Positions 31,122 through 38,817 of a stretch of DNA of 64,000 nt are shown piece after piece. Within the stretch, counting starts at the first letter, position 1, and each line of letters starts with the position of its first letter. A program made the translations under genes and the position numbers. The notes beneath the pieces are model-generated. The model was not told where the DNA came from, searched no databases, and saw only the letters and a program-made list of their open reading frames with translations. Origin of the DNA: Agreia sp. PsM10. Its GTDB lineage: Bacteria; Actinomycetota; Actinomycetes; Actinomycetales; Microbacteriaceae. The stretch spans positions 310,001-374,000 of the forward strand of contig NZ_JARUXC010000001.1 of the NCBI RefSeq assembly GCF_030433855.1, read 5' to 3'.

Positions 31122-32348
31122 ATGAACCCATCACTGCCGCACGACCCGATGATCCGGCAGGCCATCGCCTATGCGCGATCCATGCAGCGCGCGAAGCAGA
31201 TCTCGCTCTCGCGCCGATCGGTGCTCGCGGGGGCGGGAATGGGGCTGGGGGCGCTGGCCCTCGCCGCCTGTTCCACCGGTCCTCGGCCCGCTCCGTTGGC
31301 CGCCGTCGATTTGTCCGACACCGACAAGAGCCTGGTGTGGGACAACTGGCCGGCCTATCTCGACGAGGACGACGACGGAAAGTACCCGACGCTGATCGGA
31401 TTCGAGGAGCAGACCGGAATCCAGGTGACCTACAACGTGGCGGTCGACGACAACAACACCTATTACGGCAAGGTCAAAGACCAGTTGGCCCTCGGACAGG
31501 ACATCGGCGCCGACACGGTCTGTCTCACGGAATGGATGGTCTCCCGACTTGTGCGCAAGGGATACGTGCAGGAGCTCGACGCGGCGAACATCCCGAACAA
31601 GAAGAACCTCCTGCCGTCTCTCGCGGAGCCGGACTTCGATCCCGGCCGCAGCTTCTCTCTTCCGTGGCAGGGCGGCTTCGCGGGAATCTGCTGGAACAAG
31701 GAGCGACTTCCGAAGGGGCTCAAGTCGGTCGACGACCTGTGGAATCCAGAGCTGAAGGGTCGAGTCGGCGTGCTCAGCGAGATGCGAGACACGATCGGCG
31801 TCATCATGCAGTCGCAGGGCACCGATATCTCGGGCGACTGGGGCGAAGGCGACTTCATGGATGCCGTCGATCTGTTCCGCAAACAGGTCGACGACGGGCA
31901 GGTGCGCAACATCAAGGGCAACGCCTACCTCAACGATCTGCAGAACGAGGACACCCTGGCGGCCATCTGCTGGTCGGGCGACATCACCCTCATCAACGCG
32001 GAGGCGGGGGACAAGTGGGAGTTCATCCTCCCCGATTCCGGCGGCACCCTCTGGAACGACACCTTCGTCGTGCCCATGGGCTCGACCCGCAAAGCGAACG
32101 CCGAGGCGCTCATGAACTACTACTACGAGCCCGAGGTGGCCGCAGAGGTGGCGGCCTGGGTCAACTACATCACTCCGGTCGTCGGGGCCAAGGAGGCGAT
32201 GGAGGCCATCGATCCCGAACTGGCGGACAACCAGCTGATCTTCCCCGACGAGACGACCCTTCGAGACGCGCACGTATTCCGAACATTGACAGCAGAGGAA
32301 GAGAAGACCTTGGGCACCGAATTCCAGAAAGTGTTGTTGGGCATCTGA
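31122..32348 (+). CDS. potD: polyamine ABC transporter substrate-binding lipoprotein
   Basis: Periplasmic-type binding protein (408 residues) for spermidine/putrescine. A twin-arginine-like signal SRRSVLAGAGMG (about residues 30-41) ends in lipobox LAAC (Cys 50), so it is probably a Tat-exported lipoprotein tethered to the membrane. Mature features include LVWDNWPAYLDEDD (about 68) and LPWQGGFAGICWNKE (about 183), typical of PotD/PotF. ATG 31122 is chosen over the upstream ATG 31065 because it gives a normal signal region. It heads potDABC; the stop overlaps the potA ATG. Confidence 0.93.
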   Translation: MNPSLPHDPMIRQAIAYARSMQRAKQISLSRRSVLAGAGMGLGALALAACSTGPRPAPLAAVDLSDTDKSLVWDNWPAYLDEDDDGKYPTLIGFEEQTGIQVTYNVAVDDNNTYYGKVKDQLALGQDIGADTVCLTEWMVSRLVRKGYVQELDAANIPNKKNLLPSLAEPDFDPGRSFSLPWQGGFAGICWNKERLPKGLKSVDDLWNPELKGRVGVLSEMRDTIGVIMQSQGTDISGDWGEGDFMDAVDLFRKQVDDGQVRNIKGNAYLNDLQNEDTLAAICWSGDITLINAEAGDKWEFILPDSGGTLWNDTFVVPMGSTRKANAEALMNYYYEPEVAAEVAAWVNYITPVVGAKEAMEAIDPELADNQLIFPDETTLRDAHVFRTLTAEEEKTLGTEFQKVLLGI

Positions 32349-33550
32349 TGGCGGCCATGGGCACGTTCGCCGAGGCGGGCGCCGATCTCGAGTTCATCGA
32401 CATCAGCAAGAGGTTCCCCGGATTCACCGCCATCGAGAACCTCAACCTCACGATTCCCGCCGGCTCGTTCTTCGCCCTGCTCGGCCCCTCGGGCTGCGGC
32501 AAGACGACCACGCTTCGACTGGTCGCCGGCCTCGAGGAGCCGTCCGCAGGACGCATCCTCATCGGCGGCACGGATGTGACGCAGACGAAGTCATTCCAGC
32601 GTCCGGTCAACACGGTGTTCCAGTCGTACGCCCTCTTCCCGCACATGACGGTGCTCGAGAACGTGGCCTTCGGGCTCCGTCGGCGCAAGATCGACGACCC
32701 CCTCGGCAAGGCGCACGAGGCACTCAGGCTCGTCGAACTCGACCATGTCGCTGCGCGCCGGCCCGCCCAGCTCTCGGGCGGACAGCAGCAGCGCGTGGCC
32801 CTGGCGAGGGCGGTCGTGAACCGCCCGGCCCTCCTGCTCCTCGACGAGCCGTTGGGCGCCCTCGATCTCAAACTGCGCAGGCAGATGCAGCTCGAGCTGA
32901 AGAGCATCCAGACCGAGATCGGCCTGACGTTCCTTCACGTGACCCACGACCAGGAGGAGGCCATGACGATGGCCGACATCGTGGCGGTCATGAACAAGGG
33001 AGAGATCGAACAGATGGGAGCTCCCGAGCAGCTCTACGAGCTCCCGCGAACGGCGTTCGTCGCCAACTTCCTCGGCCAGTCGAACCTCTTCACCGGTCCG
33101 GTCACGGGCTCGACCGCAGACGCCATCACGGTCGACATCTCGGGCAGGGGCATCGTCGTTCCCCGCACGCGCGCACAGCGGCACGCAGGCGAGGTGACGA
33201 TCGGAGTGAGGCCCGAGAAGCTCCTGCTCCACATCGAGGCTCCCTCCGCGGATGCCGGCACCAACGTGCTCGGCCCGGGCAGGGTCACGGACGTCTCGTT
33301 CTCAGGGGTCAGCACGTCGTACATCGTGCAGATCCCCGGCCTCGGGGCCGTGACCGTGTTCGCCCAGAACATGGTCTTCGGCCCCGTTGTCAACGAGGGC
33401 GCGGAGGTCTGGGTGAGCTGGACGGTCGACCACGGTTTCGGACTCGAGGACGAACCCGCGCACGGATCCCGGTTCCCGGCGGACTCATCGACGAACGCGA
33501 TCGCGGTGCAGCGTCGAGCCGATCTCGAGACAGAACTGGAAGGGGCCTAG
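32348..33550 (+). CDS. potA: polyamine ABC transporter ATP-binding protein
   Basis: ATPase subunit of the polyamine importer, 400 residues: Walker A GPSGCGKTTT (about 46-55), signature LSGGQQQRVALARA (about 144-157), Walker B LLLLDEPLGALD (about 163-174), the H-loop in HVTHDQEEAM, and a C-terminal TOBE domain (about 250-370). The frame is open far upstream (to 31055, out of frame with potD), but only the part from ATG 32348, overlapping the potD stop, is this protein. It pairs with the two permeases downstream. Confidence 0.94.
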   Translation: MAAMGTFAEAGADLEFIDISKRFPGFTAIENLNLTIPAGSFFALLGPSGCGKTTTLRLVAGLEEPSAGRILIGGTDVTQTKSFQRPVNTVFQSYALFPHMTVLENVAFGLRRRKIDDPLGKAHEALRLVELDHVAARRPAQLSGGQQQRVALARAVVNRPALLLLDEPLGALDLKLRRQMQLELKSIQTEIGLTFLHVTHDQEEAMTMADIVAVMNKGEIEQMGAPEQLYELPRTAFVANFLGQSNLFTGPVTGSTADAITVDISGRGIVVPRTRAQRHAGEVTIGVRPEKLLLHIEAPSADAGTNVLGPGRVTDVSFSGVSTSYIVQIPGLGAVTVFAQNMVFGPVVNEGAEVWVSWTVDHGFGLEDEPAHGSRFPADSSTNAIAVQRRADLETELEGA

Positions 33551-33553
33551 CCC

Positions 33554-34468
33554 GTGGCCTTCGCCGCCTTCGCCTCGACAGACGCGGCCGTCACGAAACC
33601 GGCCAGGCGGGCCTCGACGGTCGCGCTCGTGCTCCTGCTGCCCGGCATCCTGTACATGGTTCTGTTCTTCCTGACGCCGCTGATCTCGCTTGTGATCACC
33701 TCGTTTCAGGCGGAACTGCCCGGCGGCGATATCGGCGACTACATTCCGGGCCTGCAGTGGCAGAACTACGTCGACAGCGCCAGCGAGTACCTGCCCCACA
33801 TCCTTCGCGCTTTCGGATACGCGCTGGCGGCGACTGTGTTCGCCCTCGTCATCAGCTATCCCATCGCGTACTTCATCGGGGTGAAGGCTCGTCGATGGCC
33901 CCTGCTCCAGAGCCTCATGCTGACCCTGGTGATCGCGCCGTTCTTCATCAGCTTCCTGCTCCGCACCCTCGCGTGGAAGCAGATCCTGTCCGACGAGTCG
34001 CCCGTCGTGCTCGCACTCAAGGCCGTCGCCATACTGCCGGCAGACGGTCACCTGACGGGGACGCCTTTCGCCGTCATCTTCGGCCTCACGTACAACTTCA
34101 TCCCGTTCATGACACTTCCGCTCTATACGACGCTGGAGCGTCTCGACATCCGCTTCCTCGAGGCGGGAAACGACCTCTACGCGAGCCCGGCCACGACCTT
34201 CCTGAAGGTCACGGTTCCGCTGTCGATGCCGGGAATCATCTCGGGAACCCTGCTCACCTTCATTCCCGCGGCGGGCGACTACATCAACGCGAGCCGCGAC
34301 TTTCTGGGCTCGAGCAAGACGGCGATGCTCGGCAACGCCATCGAAGCCAACTTCCTCACCCTGCAGAACTACCCGGTCGCGGCGGCGCTCTCCATCATCC
34401 TGATGGCCGTGATCCTCATACTCGTCGGCGTCTACGTGCGCCGCAGCGGAACGGAGGACCTGCTGTGA
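33554..34468 (+). CDS. potB: polyamine ABC transporter permease 1
   Basis: Inner-membrane permease (304 residues) with six predicted helices and the EAA coupling loop LEAGNDLYASPATTFLKVTV (about residues 200-219) that docks on PotA. GTG 33554 lies 3 bases after potA, and the stop overlaps the GTG of potC, so subunit stoichiometry is probably held by translational coupling. Confidence 0.93.
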   Translation: MAFAAFASTDAAVTKPARRASTVALVLLLPGILYMVLFFLTPLISLVITSFQAELPGGDIGDYIPGLQWQNYVDSASEYLPHILRAFGYALAATVFALVISYPIAYFIGVKARRWPLLQSLMLTLVIAPFFISFLLRTLAWKQILSDESPVVLALKAVAILPADGHLTGTPFAVIFGLTYNFIPFMTLPLYTTLERLDIRFLEAGNDLYASPATTFLKVTVPLSMPGIISGTLLTFIPAAGDYINASRDFLGSSKTAMLGNAIEANFLTLQNYPVAAALSIILMAVILILVGVYVRRSGTEDLL

Positions 34469-35328
34469 CAGCCTTGCCCCTCGACACGGCGAACCAGGCC
34501 GGTCCCGATCACGTACCCCCGCGCCGCCCGCGCCGTGGATTGGCCGGTCTCGGACTCCCCGTCTACGTGGCCCTGGCGCTCGTGTTCCTGCTCATTCCCA
34601 TCGGCTACACGTTCGCCTTCTCGTTCAACGACTCCGCGAAGTCGAACCTGGCCTGGCGCGGCTTCACTCTCGAGAAGTGGCTGACCGTCTGCAACGAACC
34701 CGGGCTCTGCGAGGCGTTCGGCAACAGCATTCTCGTCGGGGTGGTGGCCACGGTGCTCGCCACGGCTCTCGGCACGGCGATCGCCATCGCGCTCGTGCGG
34801 TACCGGTTCCGGTTCCGGTCGAGCATCAGCCTGCTGCTGTTCCTGCCGATGGCCACGCCCGAGGTGGTGCTCGGTGCGGGCCTCGCAGCCCAGTTCCTGG
34901 CGCTCGGCACGCAGAAGGGCATCGTCACGGTGATCCTCGCCCACACGATGTTCTGCATCAGCTTCGTCGTCGTGACGGTCAAGGCACGGGTGGCGGGGCT
35001 CGATCCTGCGCTGGAGGAGGCCGGACGCGACCTGTACGGATCTGCTGCGCAGGTGTTCTGGCGCATCACATTTCCGTTGCTGCTCCCAGGCATCCTGGCC
35101 GCGGCGCTGTTGTCGTTCGCGCTGAGCTTCGACGATTTCATCATCACGAACTTCAACGCGGGGTCGGTCGACACCTTCCCGAAGTTCATCTACATCGCGG
35201 CGGCCCGAGGCATCCCTGCCGAGGCGAATGTCATCGCGTCGGCCGTCTTCATTCTCGCGATTGCGATCGTCGTCGTGAGCCAGGTCGGTCGAGCCGCACG
35301 GCAGAAGAGACTCGACCGGCTCTCGTGA
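34465..35328 (+). CDS. potC: polyamine ABC transporter permease 2
   Basis: Second permease of the importer (287 residues), six helices, EAA loop EEAGRDLYGSAAQVFWRITF (about residues 183-202). The frame is open upstream inside potB, but the real start is GTG 34465 overlapping the potB stop (GTGA). It is the last gene of potDABC and converges with the asparaginase gene 27 bases away. Confidence 0.93.
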   Translation: MTALPLDTANQAGPDHVPPRRPRRGLAGLGLPVYVALALVFLLIPIGYTFAFSFNDSAKSNLAWRGFTLEKWLTVCNEPGLCEAFGNSILVGVVATVLATALGTAIAIALVRYRFRFRSSISLLLFLPMATPEVVLGAGLAAQFLALGTQKGIVTVILAHTMFCISFVVVTVKARVAGLDPALEEAGRDLYGSAAQVFWRITFPLLLPGILAAALLSFALSFDDFIITNFNAGSVDTFPKFIYIAAARGIPAEANVIASAVFILAIAIVVVSQVGRAARQKRLDRLS

Positions 35329-35355
35329 ACGGGGCCTGCGCCGCGACCCGTCGAT

Positions 35356-36336
35356 TCAGGCGGTGACCCTGATCGTTCCGACGGGCCTGCCCCCGCCGAG
35401 CACGGTCAGATCGAATCGTGCGACAAGGGTGTCGACGTCGCCGCGGTCCATTGCTCCCGCACGCACCAGGAGCTCGAGCGCGACGAGTGCGGCCGCGCGA
35501 AGGCTGCCATCGAGGATCTTGAGTGCCACCGCCACACCGGAGAGCGTGGACATCACCATGACCCCTTCGGCGCCGAGCTTCGCGAAGATCTGCAGCTCGT
35601 CGATCACCATCGTGTTCTGTTCGCCGGGCGCGTCTACCGCCCACCCATTGGCGAGGACCGAATCGACGAGCCATTCGGAATCGGGCGTGGTGCGCTGCGC
35701 GATGCGTGACACGCCGCGGGCGAGGCCTCGCAATGAGATCGCGTGCACGGGTGCGCCGCATCCGTCGACGCCGGATGCCACGATCGTCTCGCCGGTCTCC
35801 CGCTCGATGACCTCGCGCACGCGCAGCTGCAGGGGATGGCCCGGGTCGAGGTAGTCGGCCGTGCTCCAGCCCTGCTGAACACACGCCAGCAGCATGGCGG
35901 CGTGCTTGCCCGAGCAGTTCATGAAGACACGCTGCACCCCGGCATCGGCGCGGACCACCGCGTCGCGGGCGGCCCTGTCGCCCGGCCAGTCCGCCGGGCA
36001 TCCGAGGTCGGATTCGCCGAGAGAGGCGAGCGAGAGGATCTCGCGCACGACCTCGACGTGCGCCGAGGTGCCTCCATGGCTCGCCATCGACAGGGCCGTC
36101 TGCAGGGGACTGAGGTGCACGCCCGCCTCGCGGATGGCCAGCGCCTGAAAGGGCTTGAGGCTGGAACGCGGAAACACGGGAGCACCGGCATCGCCCAGCT
36201 CGGCGATGATCGCGCCGTCGGCTGCGACCACGACTGCGGCGCCCACATGACGCGACTCTATGAACCCGCTGCGCTCGAGAACCGCCAGCTCGACGGCCGC
36301 GGCGATCGTGACGGCGCCTGCTGCCGTCGACGTCAT
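35356..36336 (-). CDS. L-asparaginase, Rhizobium-type (PF06089-like)
   Basis: A 326-residue protein of the thermolabile asparaginase II family, unrelated to the E. coli type. Conserved segments are visible: FPRSSLKPFQALA (about residues 55-67), MASHGGTSAHVEV (about 83), FMNCSGKHAAMLLACVQ (about 139-155) and ASGVDGCGAPVHAISL (about 187-202); the Ser-x-x-Lys and Cys-Ser-Gly-Lys motifs carry the active site in this family. Its ATG overlaps the stop of gabT, so it is the second gene of that operon. It would supply aspartate and ammonia to nitrogen metabolism. Confidence 0.9.
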   Translation of the reverse strand: MTSTAAGAVTIAAAVELAVLERSGFIESRHVGAAVVVAADGAIIAELGDAGAPVFPRSSLKPFQALAIREAGVHLSPLQTALSMASHGGTSAHVEVVREILSLASLGESDLGCPADWPGDRAARDAVVRADAGVQRVFMNCSGKHAAMLLACVQQGWSTADYLDPGHPLQLRVREVIERETGETIVASGVDGCGAPVHAISLRGLARGVSRIAQRTTPDSEWLVDSVLANGWAVDAPGEQNTMVIDELQIFAKLGAEGVMVMSTLSGVAVALKILDGSLRAAALVALELLVRAGAMDRGDVDTLVARFDLTVLGGGRPVGTIRVTA

Positions 36337-37688
36337 CGCAGGGTCGCCATGGCCTCGTCGATCACGCCGAGCGCGTCGGTGAGGAGCGCGTCGGAGATGG
36401 CCAGACTCGGAAGGAAACGCACGATGTTGCCGTAGGTTCCCGCATTCAGGACGAGGACGCCGTGCTCGGCCGCGTAGGCCACGATGGCGTCGACGGCCTT
36501 CGGGTTGGGCTCCTTCGTCGTCGCTCCGGTTCCGGGCTGCACCAGCTCCATCGCGATCATGGCGCCGACGCCCCGGATGTCGCCGATGATGTCGTACTTC
36601 GAGGCGAGGGTCTCGAGGCCCGAGACCAGCGTCTGCTCGATGCGTGTCGCCTCGGCCAGCAGGTCGTCGTTCTCGATCTGCTCGAAGACGGCGACGGCCG
36701 CCGCAGCGGCCACGGGGTTTCCGCCGAACGTGCCGCCCAGGCCGCCGGGAAGTGCTGCATCCATGATCTCGGCGCGACCGGTGACGCCGGCGAGGGGGAG
36801 ACCACCCGCGATGCCCTTGGCGCTCAGCACCATGTCGGGCACCAGCCCGAAGTGCTCGCTGGCGAAGTACGCACCCGTGCGGGCCATTCCGCTCTGGATC
36901 TCGTCGGCGATGAAGACGACCCCGTTGTCAGTGCACCACTGCTGCAGTGCCGGCAGATAGCCGTCGGCAGGCACGACGAAGCCGCCCTCGCCCTGGATCG
37001 GTTCGACCACGAGGCAGGCGAGGTCATACGCGCCGACGGTCTTCTCGAGGTAGTTGATGGTGCGCTCCGCCGCCTCGGCGCCGGAGAGGCCGTCGTGGTA
37101 GGGGTACGAGTTCGGCGCGCGGTAGACGGCGCCGGCGAGAGGGCCGAATCCGGTGGCATACGGCGCCGCCTTGAAGTTCATGGCCATGGTCAGGTTCGTG
37201 CGGCCGTGGTAGGCGTGCTCGAGCACGGCCACACCCGTGCGACGTGTGTACTTGCGCGCGATCTTGACCGCGTTCTCGACGGCCTCGGCGCCCGAGTTGA
37301 CGAGGACGGTCTTCTTCGCGAAGTCGCCCGGGGTGTGCTCGGCGAGCAGCTCTGCGACCCGCACGTACTCCTCGTAGGGAGTGACCGTGAAGAGGGTGTG
37401 CGTCACCTTGCCGAGCTGGGCCGTCGCCGCCTCGATGACGCGGGCCGAGGTGTGCCCGACCGTGGTCACTCCGATGCCGGCACCGAGGTCGATGAACTGG
37501 TTGCCATCGACGTCGACGAGGATGGCGCCGTTGGCCTTCTCGATGTAGACGGGAAGAGCCGTGCCGACCCCCACCGGTACAACGGCCAGTCGTCGCTCGT
37601 GCAGTTCGATGCTTCGAGGGCCGGGGATCGCCGTGACGACCTTCCGCTCCTGGGCGACGGTGTAGGAAGAACTCAGCGTGTCAGTCAT
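36333..37688 (-). CDS. gabT: 4-aminobutyrate aminotransferase
   Basis: PLP enzyme (451 residues) that converts GABA and 2-oxoglutarate to succinate semialdehyde and glutamate. The PLP lysine is in VLSAKGIAGGLPLAGV (about residue 288); VNSGAEAVENAVKIAR (about 123), YHGRTNLTMAMN (about 153) and FIADEIQSGMARTG (about 256) are GabT-typical. It would take GABA from the aldehyde dehydrogenase; no succinate-semialdehyde dehydrogenase gene is in the window. The frame is open to 37718, but ATG 37688 has a -10 hexamer suitably placed. The divergent OsmC gene starts only 52 bases away. Confidence 0.92.
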   Translation of the reverse strand: MTDTLSSSYTVAQERKVVTAIPGPRSIELHERRLAVVPVGVGTALPVYIEKANGAILVDVDGNQFIDLGAGIGVTTVGHTSARVIEAATAQLGKVTHTLFTVTPYEEYVRVAELLAEHTPGDFAKKTVLVNSGAEAVENAVKIARKYTRRTGVAVLEHAYHGRTNLTMAMNFKAAPYATGFGPLAGAVYRAPNSYPYHDGLSGAEAAERTINYLEKTVGAYDLACLVVEPIQGEGGFVVPADGYLPALQQWCTDNGVVFIADEIQSGMARTGAYFASEHFGLVPDMVLSAKGIAGGLPLAGVTGRAEIMDAALPGGLGGTFGGNPVAAAAAVAVFEQIENDDLLAEATRIEQTLVSGLETLASKYDIIGDIRGVGAMIAMELVQPGTGATTKEPNPKAVDAIVAYAAEHGVLVLNAGTYGNIVRFLPSLAISDALLTDALGVIDEAMATLR

Positions 37689-37698
37689 GATGCGAGCA

Positions 37699-37734
37699 AG
37701 TTTACCGCCGGGTCGCACGGCGCCCGGTTAGGCT
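37699..37734. promoter_or_regulatory. compact divergent promoter, gabT and osmC-like genes
   Basis: On the plus strand TAGGCT (37729-37734) ends 6 bases before GTG 37741; on the minus strand TAAACT (37704-37699) ends 10 bases before ATG 37688. Both promoters fit in a 52-base gap, so their -35 regions must overlap. Confidence 0.55.
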
Positions 37735-37740
37735 GATCGC

Positions 37741-38205
37741 GTGAAAGCGCAGCATTCCTACACGGTGACCGTAGAGTGGCTTGGAAATCGGGGCACGGGC
37801 ACGAGCAGTTACCGCGACTACGGGCGCGAGCATCTCGTGCGTGCCGAGGGCAAGCATCCGATCGAGGGCAGTGCCGACCGCACCTTCCACGGCGACGTCG
37901 ACCGCTGGAATCCCGAGGAGATGCTGCTCGCGGCGCTCAGCCAGTGCCACATGCTCTCGTATCTGCACGTCGCCGTGCTGCACGGCGTGGTGGTCACGGG
38001 ATACACCGACGAGGCGACCGGCACCCTGGCCCTCGACCGCACGGGCGGGGGTCGCTTCACCTCGGCGACGCTGCATCCGAGGGTCGAGCTCGCCGATCCC
38101 GCCCAGGCTGAGCTCGCGCAGACTCTGCACGCCGAGGCGAGCGAGAAGTGCTTCATCGCCAACTCGGTGAACTTCCCCGTACTGCACGAGCCGCAGGCCG
38201 GATGA
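37741..38205 (+). CDS. OsmC family peroxiredoxin-like protein
   Basis: A 154-residue OsmC/Ohr-fold protein with the two redox cysteines of the family in LLAALSQCHMLSYL (about residue 67) and HAEASEKCFIANSVNFPV (about 138), and the usual arginine-bearing N-terminal half (YRDYGREHLVRAEGK). The group reduces organic hydroperoxides; within it the protein looks like the general OsmC subgroup, not Ohr. GTG 37741 is supported by a leaderless -10. The stop overlaps the ATG of the phosphopantetheinyl transferase, so the two are cotranscribed. Confidence 0.88.
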   Translation: MKAQHSYTVTVEWLGNRGTGTSSYRDYGREHLVRAEGKHPIEGSADRTFHGDVDRWNPEEMLLAALSQCHMLSYLHVAVLHGVVVTGYTDEATGTLALDRTGGGRFTSATLHPRVELADPAQAELAQTLHAEASEKCFIANSVNFPVLHEPQAG

Positions 38206-38780
38206 CGACCAGCCACGTGCGGGTCGTGCTGGAACCGGCACCGGCACTCGACGGGCTCGAACGGGCCGTGGCATCCGTCGCCCGCGTTCGGGCCGACCAG
38301 GTGGTCATCGACTCGTCGTGCGACGACTGCGGAAGGCCGCACGGCAAGCCGCGGGTGTCGTCGCCCCGTGCCCCGGACGGCTCGGAGATCGTGGTGAGCA
38401 AGAGCTCGGCCGGTGGTCTGGTCGCGATCGCCGTGTCGATGGATGCGGCGGGTCGAGACCTCGGGGTCGATGTGGAGTCGCGCACGAGCGTCTCGCGAGC
38501 CCGCGTCGACGAGGTGGCGTTCTCCGACGCGGAACGCGACCTCATCGACGACGAGCCGGCCGCGAGCCGTGCCCTGCTGCGCACCCGCCTGTGGTCTCGC
38601 AAGGAGGCCTATCTCAAGGCGACCGGCCGCGGCGTGCGCCTCGACCTCACGACCGTCGATCTCGCATCCGGTTCAGCGGCCGACGCCGTCATCGTGGATG
38701 TGCCCGTGAACGACCCCGACCTGGTGCTCAGCGTCGTGCTGCTCGGCACCGGGCCCGTGATCGTCGACCTGACCGACTAG
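38202..38780 (+). CDS. 4'-phosphopantetheinyl transferase, Sfp superfamily
   Basis: Transfers the phosphopantetheine arm of CoA to a serine of carrier proteins. Both diagnostic motifs are visible: RDLGVDVESR (about residues 84-93, magnesium ligands) and LWSRKEAYLKATGRG (about 130-144). The 192-residue size fits the two-lobed Sfp type used for secondary metabolism rather than AcpS. Its natural partner is the carrier domain of the Pls-like synthetase encoded 2 kb away. The start overlaps the OsmC stop (ATGA). It converges with the M1 peptidase gene. Confidence 0.9.
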   Translation: MTTSHVRVVLEPAPALDGLERAVASVARVRADQVVIDSSCDDCGRPHGKPRVSSPRAPDGSEIVVSKSSAGGLVAIAVSMDAAGRDLGVDVESRTSVSRARVDEVAFSDAERDLIDDEPAASRALLRTRLWSRKEAYLKATGRGVRLDLTTVDLASGSAADAVIVDVPVNDPDLVLSVVLLGTGPVIVDLTD

Positions 38781-38794
38781 TCGGCGGAGCCGAC
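38773..38794. terminator. bidirectional stem-loop between converging genes
   Basis: GTCGGC-GGA-GCCGAC (38780-38794) directly behind the phosphopantetheinyl transferase stop, overlapping the 12-base palindrome CCGACTAGTCGG (38773-38784). It lies between the stops of two converging genes and could end both transcripts. Confidence 0.5.
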
Positions 38795-38817
38795 GGACCG
38801 AACGGCCGACGTCACCG

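Noticed and set aside
31055-33550. Apparent 831-residue fusion ending in the potA ATPase
   Set aside because: The first 430 residues are an out-of-frame reading of potD; the real potA begins at ATG 32348 overlapping the potD stop.
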